The notes below the pieces were generated by a model. It was not told where the DNA came from and ran no database searches. It saw only the letters and a list, made by a program, of their open reading frames with translations. Shown in pieces: positions 16,841-26,181 of a stretch of 64,000 nt of DNA (positions are counted from its first letter, which is position 1; each line of letters begins with the position of its first letter). Source of the DNA: Paenibacillus sp. FSL R7-0204 (GTDB taxonomy: Bacteria > Bacillota > Bacilli > Paenibacillales > Paenibacillaceae); the NCBI RefSeq assembly GCF_038002225.1, contig NZ_JBBOCA010000001.1:6386001-6450000 (forward strand), given 5' to 3'. The translations under genes and the position numbers were made by a program.

Positions 16841-18367
16841 ATGGATGAGTATTTCAAACAAGATGATCCACAAAATTCAGACCAACAAAACAATATGGAA
16901 CCTGAAAGAACAAAAGAATCTTTTCGTCAGAATGCTTCTTTCGACGAAAAGATTCTTTTAAATGAAGGTATGTTTTACCACTCCAGTGACGATCATGATA
17001 TTAAAAAAGCAACCCGAGTGAGGATTGAGAACATGCTCTATGCGAATACCCTTCAGCAAACAGAAGCACCTGTAAGTACATATATCGGACGACAAGGTAT
17101 TAATCAGTGGATCTTGGATAATAACGTGCTCACCGATATCCCAACAACTTTTCTAAAAAAATATCTATATAGTAAGAAGGCAAGGGACGCTTTTTATTTT
17201 TACAGAGATGAATATTTACTAATTCTAGAATTGACTCAACGCCTTTCTGGACATCTAAAAACACCTGCCCATAAACTTATGGATGAACACCTTCTAGATC
17301 AAGAAGTATGGTCGTATTTGTCAACATCCTTTGCAACAACAAAGTCAAAGCAACGTCTCATAAATTCTTTGATTACCTACATTACTGGGGTTACTGGATA
17401 CGATACTAAAGAAGTTCTTTTATTTCCCCCAGTAAAAAATCTCAAAAAAATGGTTCATCCAAAGTTGGAATTGTACACAAAGCAATTAACGAAAGAAGGA
17501 AAATCCAAAAACACCATAAACACATACAAGAATCACATCAATTGTATGCTGTCCTGGCTAGTTAACAATATGAAAGATTTCACAGGGTATGAGTTACACA
17601 ACATTCCTATCTTATCAATTAAAGAGATTCATCTACAGGAATTTCGGTCCTACCTATTGATGAAACAACGAAAAGGAGATTATCGTTCCATCACTATTAG
17701 TGAATGCATCTATGATGTTAAGAACTTTTTTGTATTTCTAAAAAAATCGTTTGGTTTTCCAAATCCAGCAAGAAAACTAAAATCGATAAAAGCACCTCGC
17801 TATCATTTCCGAGACCTGCCTACTGAAGAACAACTCATTGAATTTTTTAATGTCATTGATATGTATTCCGAAAGTCCACTTTTGGAGTCTGTCGCTTTTC
17901 AACTCATGGTTACACTTGGCCTTCGTTCAATGGAAGTATCACATGTATCGTGGAATGACATCAACTTGGAGACTAAAACAATTATGATTCAAAGTAAAGG
18001 AGGAAAATACCACATACTACCGTTAGCAGGTAAACTCTATCGCAACTTAGAGTTGTTCCAACGTTTTCCTTTAACGAAAAAGTACTTATTTGGTGATGAT
18101 CCGGTTAAGATTGTAAGTCAGCTCAAAGAGAACTACAAATTATATAGTCACGTTGCTGGATGGAATTTCCCTGGCGCATTACATTTATTCCGTCATTGCT
18201 TCGTAACGAATCTAGCGGGAAAGAACCCCCCTCCTCAAATACTAAAAGAACTATCCCGGGTGGTAAAGATGGATACAGTAAGTTTGTATACTCATCTCAA
18301 TCAACGAACGAATTGGCTTTCTCAACAAATTAATAAGCTTGACTATTCACCTCAGGGAGGTAAATGA
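16841..18367 (+). CDS. Tyrosine recombinase A of a RIT/Tn554-like trio
   Basis: 508 residues, ATG with GAGGGGATT upstream. The long N-terminal extension (about 1-200) is unusual. A core-binding domain (LTKEGKSKNTINTYKNH) and a catalytic domain follow: Arg in LGLRSMEV, Lys in SKGGKYHIL, HLFRHC and Tyr in SLYTHL. The His normally in the LGH motif is not evident (LSRVVKMDT), a departure also seen in diverged recombinases. It overlaps the next recombinase gene by ATGA. Three adjacent recombinases of one operon match the recombinase-in-trio and Tn554 patterns. This is the only uninterrupted member. Confidence 0.88.
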   Translation: MDEYFKQDDPQNSDQQNNMEPERTKESFRQNASFDEKILLNEGMFYHSSDDHDIKKATRVRIENMLYANTLQQTEAPVSTYIGRQGINQWILDNNVLTDIPTTFLKKYLYSKKARDAFYFYRDEYLLILELTQRLSGHLKTPAHKLMDEHLLDQEVWSYLSTSFATTKSKQRLINSLITYITGVTGYDTKEVLLFPPVKNLKKMVHPKLELYTKQLTKEGKSKNTINTYKNHINCMLSWLVNNMKDFTGYELHNIPILSIKEIHLQEFRSYLLMKQRKGDYRSITISECIYDVKNFFVFLKKSFGFPNPARKLKSIKAPRYHFRDLPTEEQLIEFFNVIDMYSESPLLESVAFQLMVTLGLRSMEVSHVSWNDINLETKTIMIQSKGGKYHILPLAGKLYRNLELFQRFPLTKKYLFGDDPVKIVSQLKENYKLYSHVAGWNFPGALHLFRHCFVTNLAGKNPPPQILKELSRVVKMDTVSLYTHLNQRTNWLSQQINKLDYSPQGGK

Positions 18368-18806
18368 TTATGCCTATTTACGACATGGAATTTGAAATGG
18401 ATCTTTCCTTAGGAGATAAGATTAAAGAAATGGCTGAAGCCTTTGGTCCCGATAAATTCCTGCAGGTATTAAATCAAATGGACTGGGTTCCAAAAAACAC
18501 AACTACCAGCAAGCCGGCAGAGCATGTGTTACTTCAAGAAGCTGTTGAATATTATTTTTCTAGTGATTCATATACAGAACTTGCAAAATCATCGAAAGAA
18601 GCCTACCGCTATGAAATGGGTATGTTCATCAAATTTTGTAATAAGCATTTTCAGGAGCCTGATTTCAAATCGGTTTGTACCTCTCCATTTTTAGGCAGTT
18701 ATTTAGCACTGGTTAAAAATAAAAACACACGAAGTAAAAAGGCTGCATTTCTAAGAAGCTTTTTAAGAACCGTTCTTGACCATTTTTATGAAGAAAATAT
18801 TAATAA

Positions 18807-20309
18807 CTCAACTTTCGCAGCACAAATCTCCAAACAAACCCTTGATATAGCTGGGTAAACTAGAGATCCAATCTTGTAGTTGACAAAAAACAGCTGTTTT
18901 GTTCTTCTTGGTTTTGGCCTCTGACATTTCGAGAAATAAACTCATGAGTTGCTGAAGCGCGGTCTGGAAGTCCAGATCGCGAACTTCATCTGCAAAGAGG
19001 AAAAAGAGTCCTCCCAGTGTCCGGTCATCACTCGATTGACGCCGTTCGTATTCCATTGCCAAATAACGGCTGAACACAATCGTTGTGTGACTGATCAATT
19101 GGTCGAAGGAACGGCCTTGAAATTCGGTACCCAGTTTCAAATAGCTTTTGGTGACTTTGAAAAAAGTCTCTATACTCCAGCGCATACCGTAGATTCGTAC
19201 AATTTCAGCAGCATCCAGCGTTACGTCTGTACTTAAAATCGCCAGCCATTCCCGTTTTTTATTCCGGTTACGGACAAAAACAAGCTTCACGGGCAGATCA
19301 CAGGTCGTGTGTACGATGACGGAGCCTTTGATGTCTTTTGAATTGGACTTCGGAAGGCTTTGAAAAACTTCACTTAGCGTCATTCGCTTGCCTTGAACCA
19401 GATAGCGCTGTTTCATTTCCTTGACCATACCAATCACAGCGAGGCCTTTGCCTGTGAGCTGACGAAGCAGTGGAGCTTGCGTAAACCAGCTATCCATGAG
19501 TACGTAATCGGCGGTGAATCCTGCACGTAAAGCCCGTTCCAGCAAGGCAACAACGGCATCCGGCTTCCGAGAAAAGGCCTCCATTCGACGTTTGTACCCG
19601 TTGCTGCGTTTCGAGAGATTCGAAGCCATTTCGCACAACCGATTGGCCAGTTTAGCTGAAGACAGCATGGCAAAGTCAAGCGGAGCGAAGCTAAAACCGT
19701 CCGACCAGCCCAGGGTTAGCATGGTGTAACCTTTGGTAAATTTGCCCGTGGAATGGTCAAAGACTCGTGCCAGTAACTCTGCTTTTTTGCTCCGGTTTCG
19801 GCTCAAAACGGAATCGTCGATGATGAACACTCGTACACGCGTAGATGAAATAAGCGATTCGAAACCCTGCACGGTGCGAAGACTTAAGGTTTGCAAAAAG
19901 CGCCGCCACGCAAAAGAAGCTTGATTCAAAAATCGATAGATGACATCTTTGCCGGGAAGATCTGCTCTACGGTCACTTTCCAGAAGTCGAAACCAGTTCT
20001 TTCCTTCGAAGACCAAAGAGAAAACGATTTGAAAAACCGCTAGACTCGAAAGACCAAAGGATTTGGAAATGCCTGCGTGCCGTAAGGCTTTCCCGATGTG
20101 GAGCGAAGCAAAAAGTTTGGAAAAGCGAGACTGTTCAGACAGGGAATGTTGTTGTACCATAGTGTTACGCACCTTTCTTGTTGGCATGGTTGATTCGACA
20201 CTTCCATGATACCAAACAAGAAGGTGTTTTTTGTCAATAGAGACCAATATATTGAATCCTTCTTACGCCCTCAACGGTTTATGACAATATTCCAGGTGCG
20301 AAAGTTGAG
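18807..20309 (-). mobile_element. IS4-type insertion sequence in recombinase B
   Basis: 1503 bp with 13-bp perfect terminal inverted repeats CTCAACTTTCGCA (18807-18819, inverted at 20297-20309). It is flanked by the 7-bp direct repeat TTAATAA (18800-18806 and 20310-20316). It carries one transposase gene on the minus strand and is unrelated to the IS4-type pair at 11503 and 21539. Confidence 0.93.
18808..20160 (-). CDS. IS4-family transposase
   Basis: About 450 residues from ATG 20160, chosen because AAAGGTG lies 9 bases upstream; the frame extends to 20247. Catalytic motifs are the first Asp in FIIDDSVLSRN, the second in YVLMDSWFTQ, and the Glu in YGMRWSIETFFKVTKSY, matching the IS4 Y-(2)-R-(3)-E-(6)-K signature. 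The stop codon lies inside the left terminal repeat. It appears intact. Confidence 0.93.
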   Translation of the reverse strand: MVQQHSLSEQSRFSKLFASLHIGKALRHAGISKSFGLSSLAVFQIVFSLVFEGKNWFRLLESDRRADLPGKDVIYRFLNQASFAWRRFLQTLSLRTVQGFESLISSTRVRVFIIDDSVLSRNRSKKAELLARVFDHSTGKFTKGYTMLTLGWSDGFSFAPLDFAMLSSAKLANRLCEMASNLSKRSNGYKRRMEAFSRKPDAVVALLERALRAGFTADYVLMDSWFTQAPLLRQLTGKGLAVIGMVKEMKQRYLVQGKRMTLSEVFQSLPKSNSKDIKGSVIVHTTCDLPVKLVFVRNRNKKREWLAILSTDVTLDAAEIVRIYGMRWSIETFFKVTKSYLKLGTEFQGRSFDQLISHTTIVFSRYLAMEYERRQSSDDRTLGGLFFLFADEVRDLDFQTALQQLMSLFLEMSEAKTKKNKTAVFCQLQDWISSLPSYIKGLFGDLCCES

Positions 20310-21538
20310 TTAATAAGCTAAAACGTGTATTAAAAGTAACTGTCGATAAACGACGTCTCCCCCGTGCCTTTACCAAAGAACAAATTGATGAGTTAATTAT
20401 GCTTGCAAGATTAGGTCGAGAATCTTTCCGTAATTTTGTCATCCTATGGACTTTCCTTGGGACAGGAATTCGTCTCAGTGAATTGCGAACTCTCCAAGTT
20501 GGAGATATTAAACCTCAAAAACAAGAGATTTATGTACGTTCAAAGGGTGAAAAGGAGTATAAGACTCCATCAAAAATCACAGAATTTTCACTGGAACTAC
20601 TCAACCAGTTTGTGAAATTTAGGTATGGTGCTATAAGGGATTTACCCAACTATTCTGAACTATACGTCTTCTCCGACAATAAGGGAATATCCCCTCTTCA
20701 TGATAGTACAATTCAAAAAATGTTAGCTAACCTCATAGAAGAAGCGTCTACAATTAGTGATGATGACAAAAGGGTTTATCAGCTATCTGTTCACTCTCTT
20801 CGTCATTCTTTTGCGCTGTATTTGTTAGAATCTGGTGTAGATCCATACACGATTCAGCAATTGCTTAGGCACAAATGGTTGAGTTCAACCGAGGTTTATC
20901 TTAAATTGTTTGACGATACACTCGTTAAAGTGATCAATCAACATCCGCTCGCAAATCTAAAAGTCACTGACTTTTTTTAAGGAGACCAATAAATGAACAA
21001 CATCTTGTTTGAATCAAAATACTATAAATTTTGGTATGAAAATGTAGAACTTTTAGGGAAGGGGGATGTCCAGGTTCAATTGCGTAAGTTCGAAAAGTAT
21101 TTGTTACTGAGGGGATTCCAGGGGAAGCTTGATTTTGATAAATTTCATGCAAGTCAAAAATATCCCGGCTCTTTTCGCCCCATTCAGGAATATTTTATCG
21201 ATCAGTACGTGGAGTATCTTCTCACAGATTATCGTGCATCAAATTTTGTTATGTACAATGCAATAAGTTCATTAAAGAATTTTTTAAAATTTTTATATGA
21301 TATGGATTTAATCCAACATAATCCTATGGAGGATTATCGCAATCCATATTACGATCGGCCAATTAAAAATACTGCACTTTCAAAAGAAGAATGCCTTACT
21401 CTTCTTGAAACTGCATTAAAAAAGGAACCATTCTTTCGTCAGGAGTTTGTTTTAATATGGTTTATGCTAATTACTGGGGCAAGAAATTCAGAAGTTAGAT
21501 TCCTATCAGAAGATAGTGTTAATTTAGAGAGTAGAATA

Positions 21539-22768
21539 TAAGCCTGTTGATTACCCAAAAAAAGGTAGCAAAAAGGCCGCCATTTCGATAAAGTGTTTGT
21601 ACCCCTACAAACCTTCCGAAACGAGGCGGCCTCATGAAAAAGTCTACTTCAATTTCAAACATTCTGCAATTGGTGATTCCCGAGGAAAAACTACGTCCGA
21701 TTCTGGAAGAATTAAACTATATTGATGTTGCGCGTAAATTTACCGTGTATGATTTGTTTTTGTTTCTAGCTGAAGCAGCGTTTCAGCAGTGGGACGGGTA
21801 CCGAGACGGCGCGCAACGGATGTCCCTTCAGGGACAACGTGCGGTGAATTATTCGACGCTTTCCAAAAAGGCTAAAGAGGTTCCTTTCTCCTTATTTAAG
21901 CGTCTATTGAAACTCATGATAGGGCTCTGTAATCGGAAGGCCAAGCGGTCACTCGGTATTCCGAAAGAACTGTTAATCGTGGATTCAACCACCATTTCGG
22001 TCGGTCAAGGCCGCTTGCCTTGGGCACAAATTAAAGGCAGAAAAGCAGGCGTTAAGCTGCATGTCGGATTACTTGGGGACTCGAATGAATTGCACAAAGT
22101 GACGGAGACCCCGGCTGTACAGCATGATTTAAACAGTTGCGCCTTCCTGCTCGACAGCCAATATATTTTGGTGGCAGACCGCGCTTACGGGAAGCACAAG
22201 CTGTTTGACAGCTATCAAGAGAAGAAAGAGCGGCAATATTTTGTCATTCGGCTTAAGGATAACACCACGCTCGTGAATCCGGTCCCGCGCCTGCGAAATC
22301 GCCCATTTGAGGGAAGTATCGAGCAGGATTTGACGTGCCAATTAGGAAAGGTTAAGGCGCTCAGCAAGAATCAGTTTCGGGTGGTGATTCTTAAAGATCC
22401 TAAAGGGAATCCCGTCATTCTTGCGACAAATCTGCACTGGCACTCCCCCGAAGCCATAGCAGACATCTATAAGAAACGTTGGCAGATTGAAGTATTTTTT
22501 CGTTGGATTAAGCAGCATTTAAACATTCCCAAGTTATTTGGAACCACAGAAAATGCAGTATATGGGCAGCTATACGTGGCTTTATTGGTGTATGTGTTGC
22601 TAAAGTTTCTGTTTGAACAGGGAAATAGTACTGTGCATGTTAGCGCTAGATTAACGTTCGCCGAGTTTGATCGATTATTTACGCTGCAAAAGCTACCTGT
22701 GGAGTGGAAGATTTATTTAGCTCATGTTACTGACATTATCACCAAAATATAGGTAATCAACAGGCTTA
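21539..22768 (+). mobile_element. IS4-type insertion sequence in recombinase C
   Basis: 1230 bp. The ends are TAAGCCTGTTGATTACC (21539) and its inverse (to 22768), flanked by 9-bp duplications AGTAGAATA (21530-21538 and 22769-22777). Its ends and leader resemble those of the element at 11503 (shared TGTTGATT, poly-A and GGCCGCC leader), so the two are different members of one IS subgroup. Confidence 0.93.
21634..22752 (+). CDS. IS4-family transposase
   Basis: 372 residues, apparently intact. DDE motifs are in IVDSTTISV, LVADRAYGK and YKKRWQIEVFFRWIKQH. The ATG is preceded by a GGCGGCCTC segment that can pair with GGCCGCC about 45 bases upstream, a hairpin that would cover the ribosome-binding region in read-through transcripts. 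It aligns by eye along its whole length with the split transposase at 11597. Confidence 0.95.
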   Translation: MKKSTSISNILQLVIPEEKLRPILEELNYIDVARKFTVYDLFLFLAEAAFQQWDGYRDGAQRMSLQGQRAVNYSTLSKKAKEVPFSLFKRLLKLMIGLCNRKAKRSLGIPKELLIVDSTTISVGQGRLPWAQIKGRKAGVKLHVGLLGDSNELHKVTETPAVQHDLNSCAFLLDSQYILVADRAYGKHKLFDSYQEKKERQYFVIRLKDNTTLVNPVPRLRNRPFEGSIEQDLTCQLGKVKALSKNQFRVVILKDPKGNPVILATNLHWHSPEAIADIYKKRWQIEVFFRWIKQHLNIPKLFGTTENAVYGQLYVALLVYVLLKFLFEQGNSTVHVSARLTFAEFDRLFTLQKLPVEWKIYLAHVTDIITKI

Positions 22769-23398
22769 AGTAGAATAGTTTTAATTAGAAACGGCCAAAA
22801 AGGTGATGCTCGTCCTACAGGCATCACCACTGCTCTATCAGAGGAACTTAGGCGATATATGGATCATCCGAGCTATATCTCTTGGACAGACAACAATATT
22901 GATACGTTATTTTTCCATGGAAAGAATCGACTAACCGCTCCTGGGTTAAGAAAAATATTGAGAGATCTGTCCCTCGAAGCAAACCTTTCCCGTGTCATAA
23001 CGCCTCATGACTTGAGACGTACAACTGGATATCTCATGCAATCGGCTGGTGTAAGTATGGTTGCGATTCAAAAACAGTTAGGACATCAAATCTTGTCTAC
23101 AACTCTACGATATGTCCCACCATTAAATGACTTAGCTGAGATTCTAGTCCAGTCAGATGATAATAGACCATAAATATAACAAAGAGGCACTGTAATTTCT
23201 CTAATTATATGAAATCGCAGTATTTTTCATTTTGGAGAATTCGAGCACATGAATTACAATAGCTTTAGCAAAGACTATTTGAAAAGAAACATCTCTCAAA
23301 TAAGAGATAACAACTAAGAGCTGGAATCTACTAACTTAAAAGTAAATTCACTTATAAAACTCACGAAAAAATTTGCATATTAAAAGCATACATGTAAT

Positions 23399-23423
23399 AC
23401 TCCTTCTATGAAGTAGAAGGAGT
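23399..23423 (-). terminator. Hairpin after a gene fragment
   Basis: ACTCCTTCTA-TGAAG-TAGAAGGAGT, a 10-bp perfect stem, 6 bases past the stop of the minus-strand fragment ending at 23430. The tail is only weakly T-rich. The rest of 23174-23429 shows no credible gene beyond a 22-codon frame at about 23251. Confidence 0.6.
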
Positions 23424-23429
23424 TCCTAT

Positions 23430-23546
23430 TTAACTCTTGTGTCCTGCAATTAATTCAACCTCTAACCGCCACCGATTTGTTGATTCCCCAGCTACTTGCT
23501 TAACCTTGCCCCTTTGAAAAGCCTCCTGTACGCTATCAAGGTAACC
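23430..23546 (-). pseudogene. C-terminal fragment of an unidentified gene
   Basis: A 38-codon minus-strand frame with no start, protein-like composition (GYLDSVQEAFQRGKVKQVAG and onward) and an ending in ELIAGHKS, then TAA and a hairpin. It is cut at about 23546, where the ISL3-like remnant begins. It is the 3' end of a gene lost to rearrangement. Family unknown. Confidence 0.45.
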
Positions 23547-23548
23547 AG

Positions 23549-24341
23549 GCGCGGCCTTGCCCTATCTGCAATTCTGAACAATCTGTGAAGCGAAATGACC
23601 GTAATAGGTCGCGTCAGATTCGTCATATCAGCGTTTTTGGTAAGAAGTGCTTTTTGCACATTCCCCCGCAGTGCTTGGCTTGTTCACGGTGTAATGGACG
23701 TATGCATGGGTAGGTCCGAAGGAACAATACAGGCGTATGTTTCGCTCACAGACGGTAAATCAAGCACTGGGCTTCACGGCAGCGCATAGCGCGAGAATAC
23801 AAGAAGCGCCCGCCAGCACGGTTCAGCGCATGCACCAAGAGGCCCTGCCCGCAGAGAGCGAGCGTTTGCTCAAACAGGCTTGGTGTCAAGCCAAAGATAC
23901 ACCCGAGCTCGTGCTCAGCATCGACGATTTTGCGATCAAAAAGGGACATACGTATAACACCGGTATTTACGATCTTCGAGGGGAAACCATGCTAGACCTG
24001 CTTTCGGGGCGAAAGCTAGACGCACTACGTGCGTATGCCGAGCAGCATCCGGAATTTTTAACCTAAATCCCAAGGCTGTCGTCATGGATCTGGCTCAAAC
24101 GTATCACACCTGGATCAGCGAGTGTTTTCCGAGGGCCCTTCGAATTGCAGATCGCTTTCATGTTCACGGTTATATGATGGAAAGTGTCCAAGCGGTCCGG
24201 AAATCCGTTCAGTCTACCCTTTCTCCCCGGGCCAAAGGGATCTTAAAAATTCATCACCAACTGCTCAATCCGCCAGCAGATTCGCTACCTGACCAGAGCC
24301 GTATTTTAATCGAGTGTAATCGGCACCGCTTATTAAAATGA
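23549..24341 (+). pseudogene. ISL3-family transposase remnant
   Basis: The reading begins with a zinc-binding CPICNSEQS and continues through GKKCFLHIPPQCLACSRC. It shifts frame near 23705, then reads WVGPKEQYRRMFRSQ ... SIDDFAIKKGHTYNTGIYDL, stops at 24064, and continues in another frame as VVMDLAQTYHTWISECFPRA. It ends prematurely after about 85 more codons. The motif set is that of ISL3 transposases. Two frameshifts plus truncation at both ends make it inactive. Confidence 0.85.
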
Positions 24342-24360
24342 AAATAGCAACCGCTAATTT

Positions 24361-24570
24361 TTAGATTGAGCCAATAATTCCTTCTTGAATATCATCCCGT
24401 AATTTGGTTAATGCCGGTCTATCTAAAAAATCACCGGATACCCCATCGTCCACATATTCCTTTACCTTATTCGCTCCCGCTTTCTGACGGCATTGACGAA
24501 TATGATCGTTCAGGCTGAACCCGTGCTTCGCCTGCTCCTCCGTACTCACTCTGGCATATACAGCTATCAC
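24361..24570 (-). pseudogene. N-terminal fragment of a large serine recombinase
   Basis: A GTG start at 24570 has AGGAGGGAGAAAA upstream; the open frame extends to 24630. The product VIAVYARVSTEEQAKHGFSL is the serine-recombinase catalytic N-terminus, with the nucleophile in RVS. It is followed by DGVSGDFLDRPALTKLRDDI and then stops at GIIGSI next to the ISL3 remnant. The DNA-binding C-terminal domain is missing. It is a relic of another integrative element, distinct from the tyrosine integrase. Confidence 0.8.
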
Positions 24571-24867
24571 TTTTCTCCCTCCTGAACTTCTATAGAAGGT
24601 AATCATAACAGGCAATACGTGCTCTGTCATTGGAATCGCCTACCACAAGTTTCACATGCACCCGGCATCCCCTCCTTGTAGAAGGATATACGGGTACTGC
24701 TTGGACACTTGTTAATAAAAATGACCTTAAACATATGTTTGTTACATCGTTCAAATATACTTTACAGTTAATATTTCCTGATAATCAGCTTAAGGTTATT
24801 GAAAACTCTTAAGCCCCCTAATCAAAGTGGAGACCTTGACATGTAAGAGGTACACTAAGAAGAGGGA

Positions 24868-25215
24868 GTGGAGCCGATGAGAAGCAACAAGTTGTATGAC
24901 GAACAGCGGATCAAAGTAGCCCAGGAAGCGATCAATGGAACCAAGGTTTCCTTCCTGGCCCGAAAGTATTCCGTCTCTCCCAGCACGATTGCCAATTGGG
25001 TGAAGTTTTACAAGGACCGATTTGGAGAAGAGGCCACTCCGTCCGTCCAAGAACGGATTGAAGATGCGGAGCGTGTCCAAGATCTGGAGACGAAGATGGA
25101 GACGGCCATTAAGTTATTGGGTGAAAAGGATCTGGAAATCGAACTGCTGCGTGAACTCTTAAAAAAAGCCAACCCCGCTTACAAGACAAACTCGAACTGG
25201 CCGACGAAGCGATAA
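24868..25215 (+). CDS. IS3-family transposase OrfA
   Basis: 115 residues with an N-terminal HTH (VSFLARKYSVSPSTIANWVK) and a C-terminal leucine-zipper-like coiled coil (LETKMETAIKLLGEKDLEIE). An A7 run at 25161-25167 near its end is a plausible -1 slippage site into the orfB frame, the standard IS3 mechanism for making the OrfAB transposase. Confidence 0.92.
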   Translation: MEPMRSNKLYDEQRIKVAQEAINGTKVSFLARKYSVSPSTIANWVKFYKDRFGEEATPSVQERIEDAERVQDLETKMETAIKLLGEKDLEIELLRELLKKANPAYKTNSNWPTKR

Positions 25216-25250
25216 AGCGGGGTTATTCGGCTACACGGGTTCTACGTATC

Positions 25251-26135
25251 GTGGAGGTTCAACCTTCCACCTATTATGCGCATAAAAAACGTTTCCTGGG
25301 GCTTTGGAGTGCCCCGGATGCGGTAGTGACTTCGGGTCGTCCGATCCCCGCCTATTCCCTCACTACCGGCGGTCTGCGGGTCAGTGACCTACAGATCGAG
25401 GAGTGGCTGAGTGAGCTGGTAGAGGGTGAGGAGAACGGCTATGGCTACCGGAACCTGGCGTATGCCCTATCGGTCCAGCAGGGCTTAATCCTCAACCACA
25501 AGAAGGCGTACCGGCTGTGCAAGAAGCTCGGACTGCTTCAGAAAAAGCCGGTGAGGAACCTAAAATACCCTCGGCGTTTAGCGCGAAATCGAGTGGTCAC
25601 CGGCCCCAACCAACTCTGGCAGATTGACATTAAATATGGATACATTCATGGCTACGACCGCTTCTTTTTTATCTTTGATATGATTGATGTGTTTGACCGC
25701 TGTATCGTGGGCTACCACGTGGGCGCGAGCTGTACAGCGAAGCAAGTCTGTGCCACGTTAAGGGAGGCGCTGGGCCGACGTTTACAGCCTGGAGATCCCT
25801 CACCGGTGATCCGTTCCGATAACGGCCCGCAATTCCTAAGCGACGTCTTTGGCGAGCTGTGTGCGGAAACGCAGCGTCCTCTGGAGCATGAGCGGATTCC
25901 TCCAAAAACGCCGAATATGAACGCCTACATTGAGTCGTTTCACAGTATTTTGGAGAGAGATTTGTACACGAAAAGGTACTTTGAAACGTTTGAAGAAGCC
26001 TATGAAGCGGTCGCAGTCTATATTAACTTTTACAACGAGCGCCGGTTTCATGGCAGTTTGCAGCGCATGAGCCCCAAACAATACCACGCCGCATGGAAAG
26101 CAGGCAAGCTAAAACCGATAGAAATAAAGTTGTAA
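25251..26135 (+). CDS. IS3-family transposase OrfB
   Basis: 294 residues from GTG 25251; the frame is open back to the A7 slip site at 25161, so the functional product is probably an OrfAB fusion. It has an HTH_21-like region followed by an rve integrase core. The DDE residues are in WQIDIKYGYI, VIRSDNGPQF and NAYIESFHSILERDLY. It appears intact. Confidence 0.93.
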   Translation: MEVQPSTYYAHKKRFLGLWSAPDAVVTSGRPIPAYSLTTGGLRVSDLQIEEWLSELVEGEENGYGYRNLAYALSVQQGLILNHKKAYRLCKKLGLLQKKPVRNLKYPRRLARNRVVTGPNQLWQIDIKYGYIHGYDRFFFIFDMIDVFDRCIVGYHVGASCTAKQVCATLREALGRRLQPGDPSPVIRSDNGPQFLSDVFGELCAETQRPLEHERIPPKTPNMNAYIESFHSILERDLYTKRYFETFEEAYEAVAVYINFYNERRFHGSLQRMSPKQYHAAWKAGKLKPIEIKL

Positions 26136-26181
26136 ACAAGATCCTGCGAAAACACGAGTTTTTAGCAGAATGTCTCCATAA

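Larger units (their letters stand above)
18364..20980 (+). pseudogene. Tyrosine recombinase B, split by an IS4-type insertion
   Basis: The 5' part is 18364-18806 and the 3' part resumes at 20317. Joining over one copy of the 7-bp duplication TTAATAA gives a continuous frame (EENIN-KLKRVLK) of about 368 residues. The catalytic residues lie in the 3' part: Arg in GTGIRLSEL, HSLRHS, LLRHKW and Tyr in EVYLKL. It starts inside recombinase A (ATGA overlap) and is followed 12 bases later by recombinase C. The only visible defect is the insertion. Confidence 0.88.
20993..23173 (+). pseudogene. Tyrosine recombinase C, split by an IS4-type insertion
   Basis: The 5' part 20993-21538 joins to 22778-23173 across the 9-bp duplication AGTAGAATA, giving a continuous frame (NLESRI-VLIRNGQKG) of about 313 residues. 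Catalytic residues are Arg in TGARNSEV, PHDLRRT, LGHQ and Tyr in TTLRYV. It has an ATG start with AAGGAGACC upstream. It completes the trio with recombinases A and B. The insertion separates the core-binding domain and first Arg from the rest, so the gene is inactive as it stands. Confidence 0.88.

Noticed and set aside
23251..23319. 22-codon frame with a GGAG-like site after recombinase C
   Set aside because: Too short and without recognisable features; could be chance.
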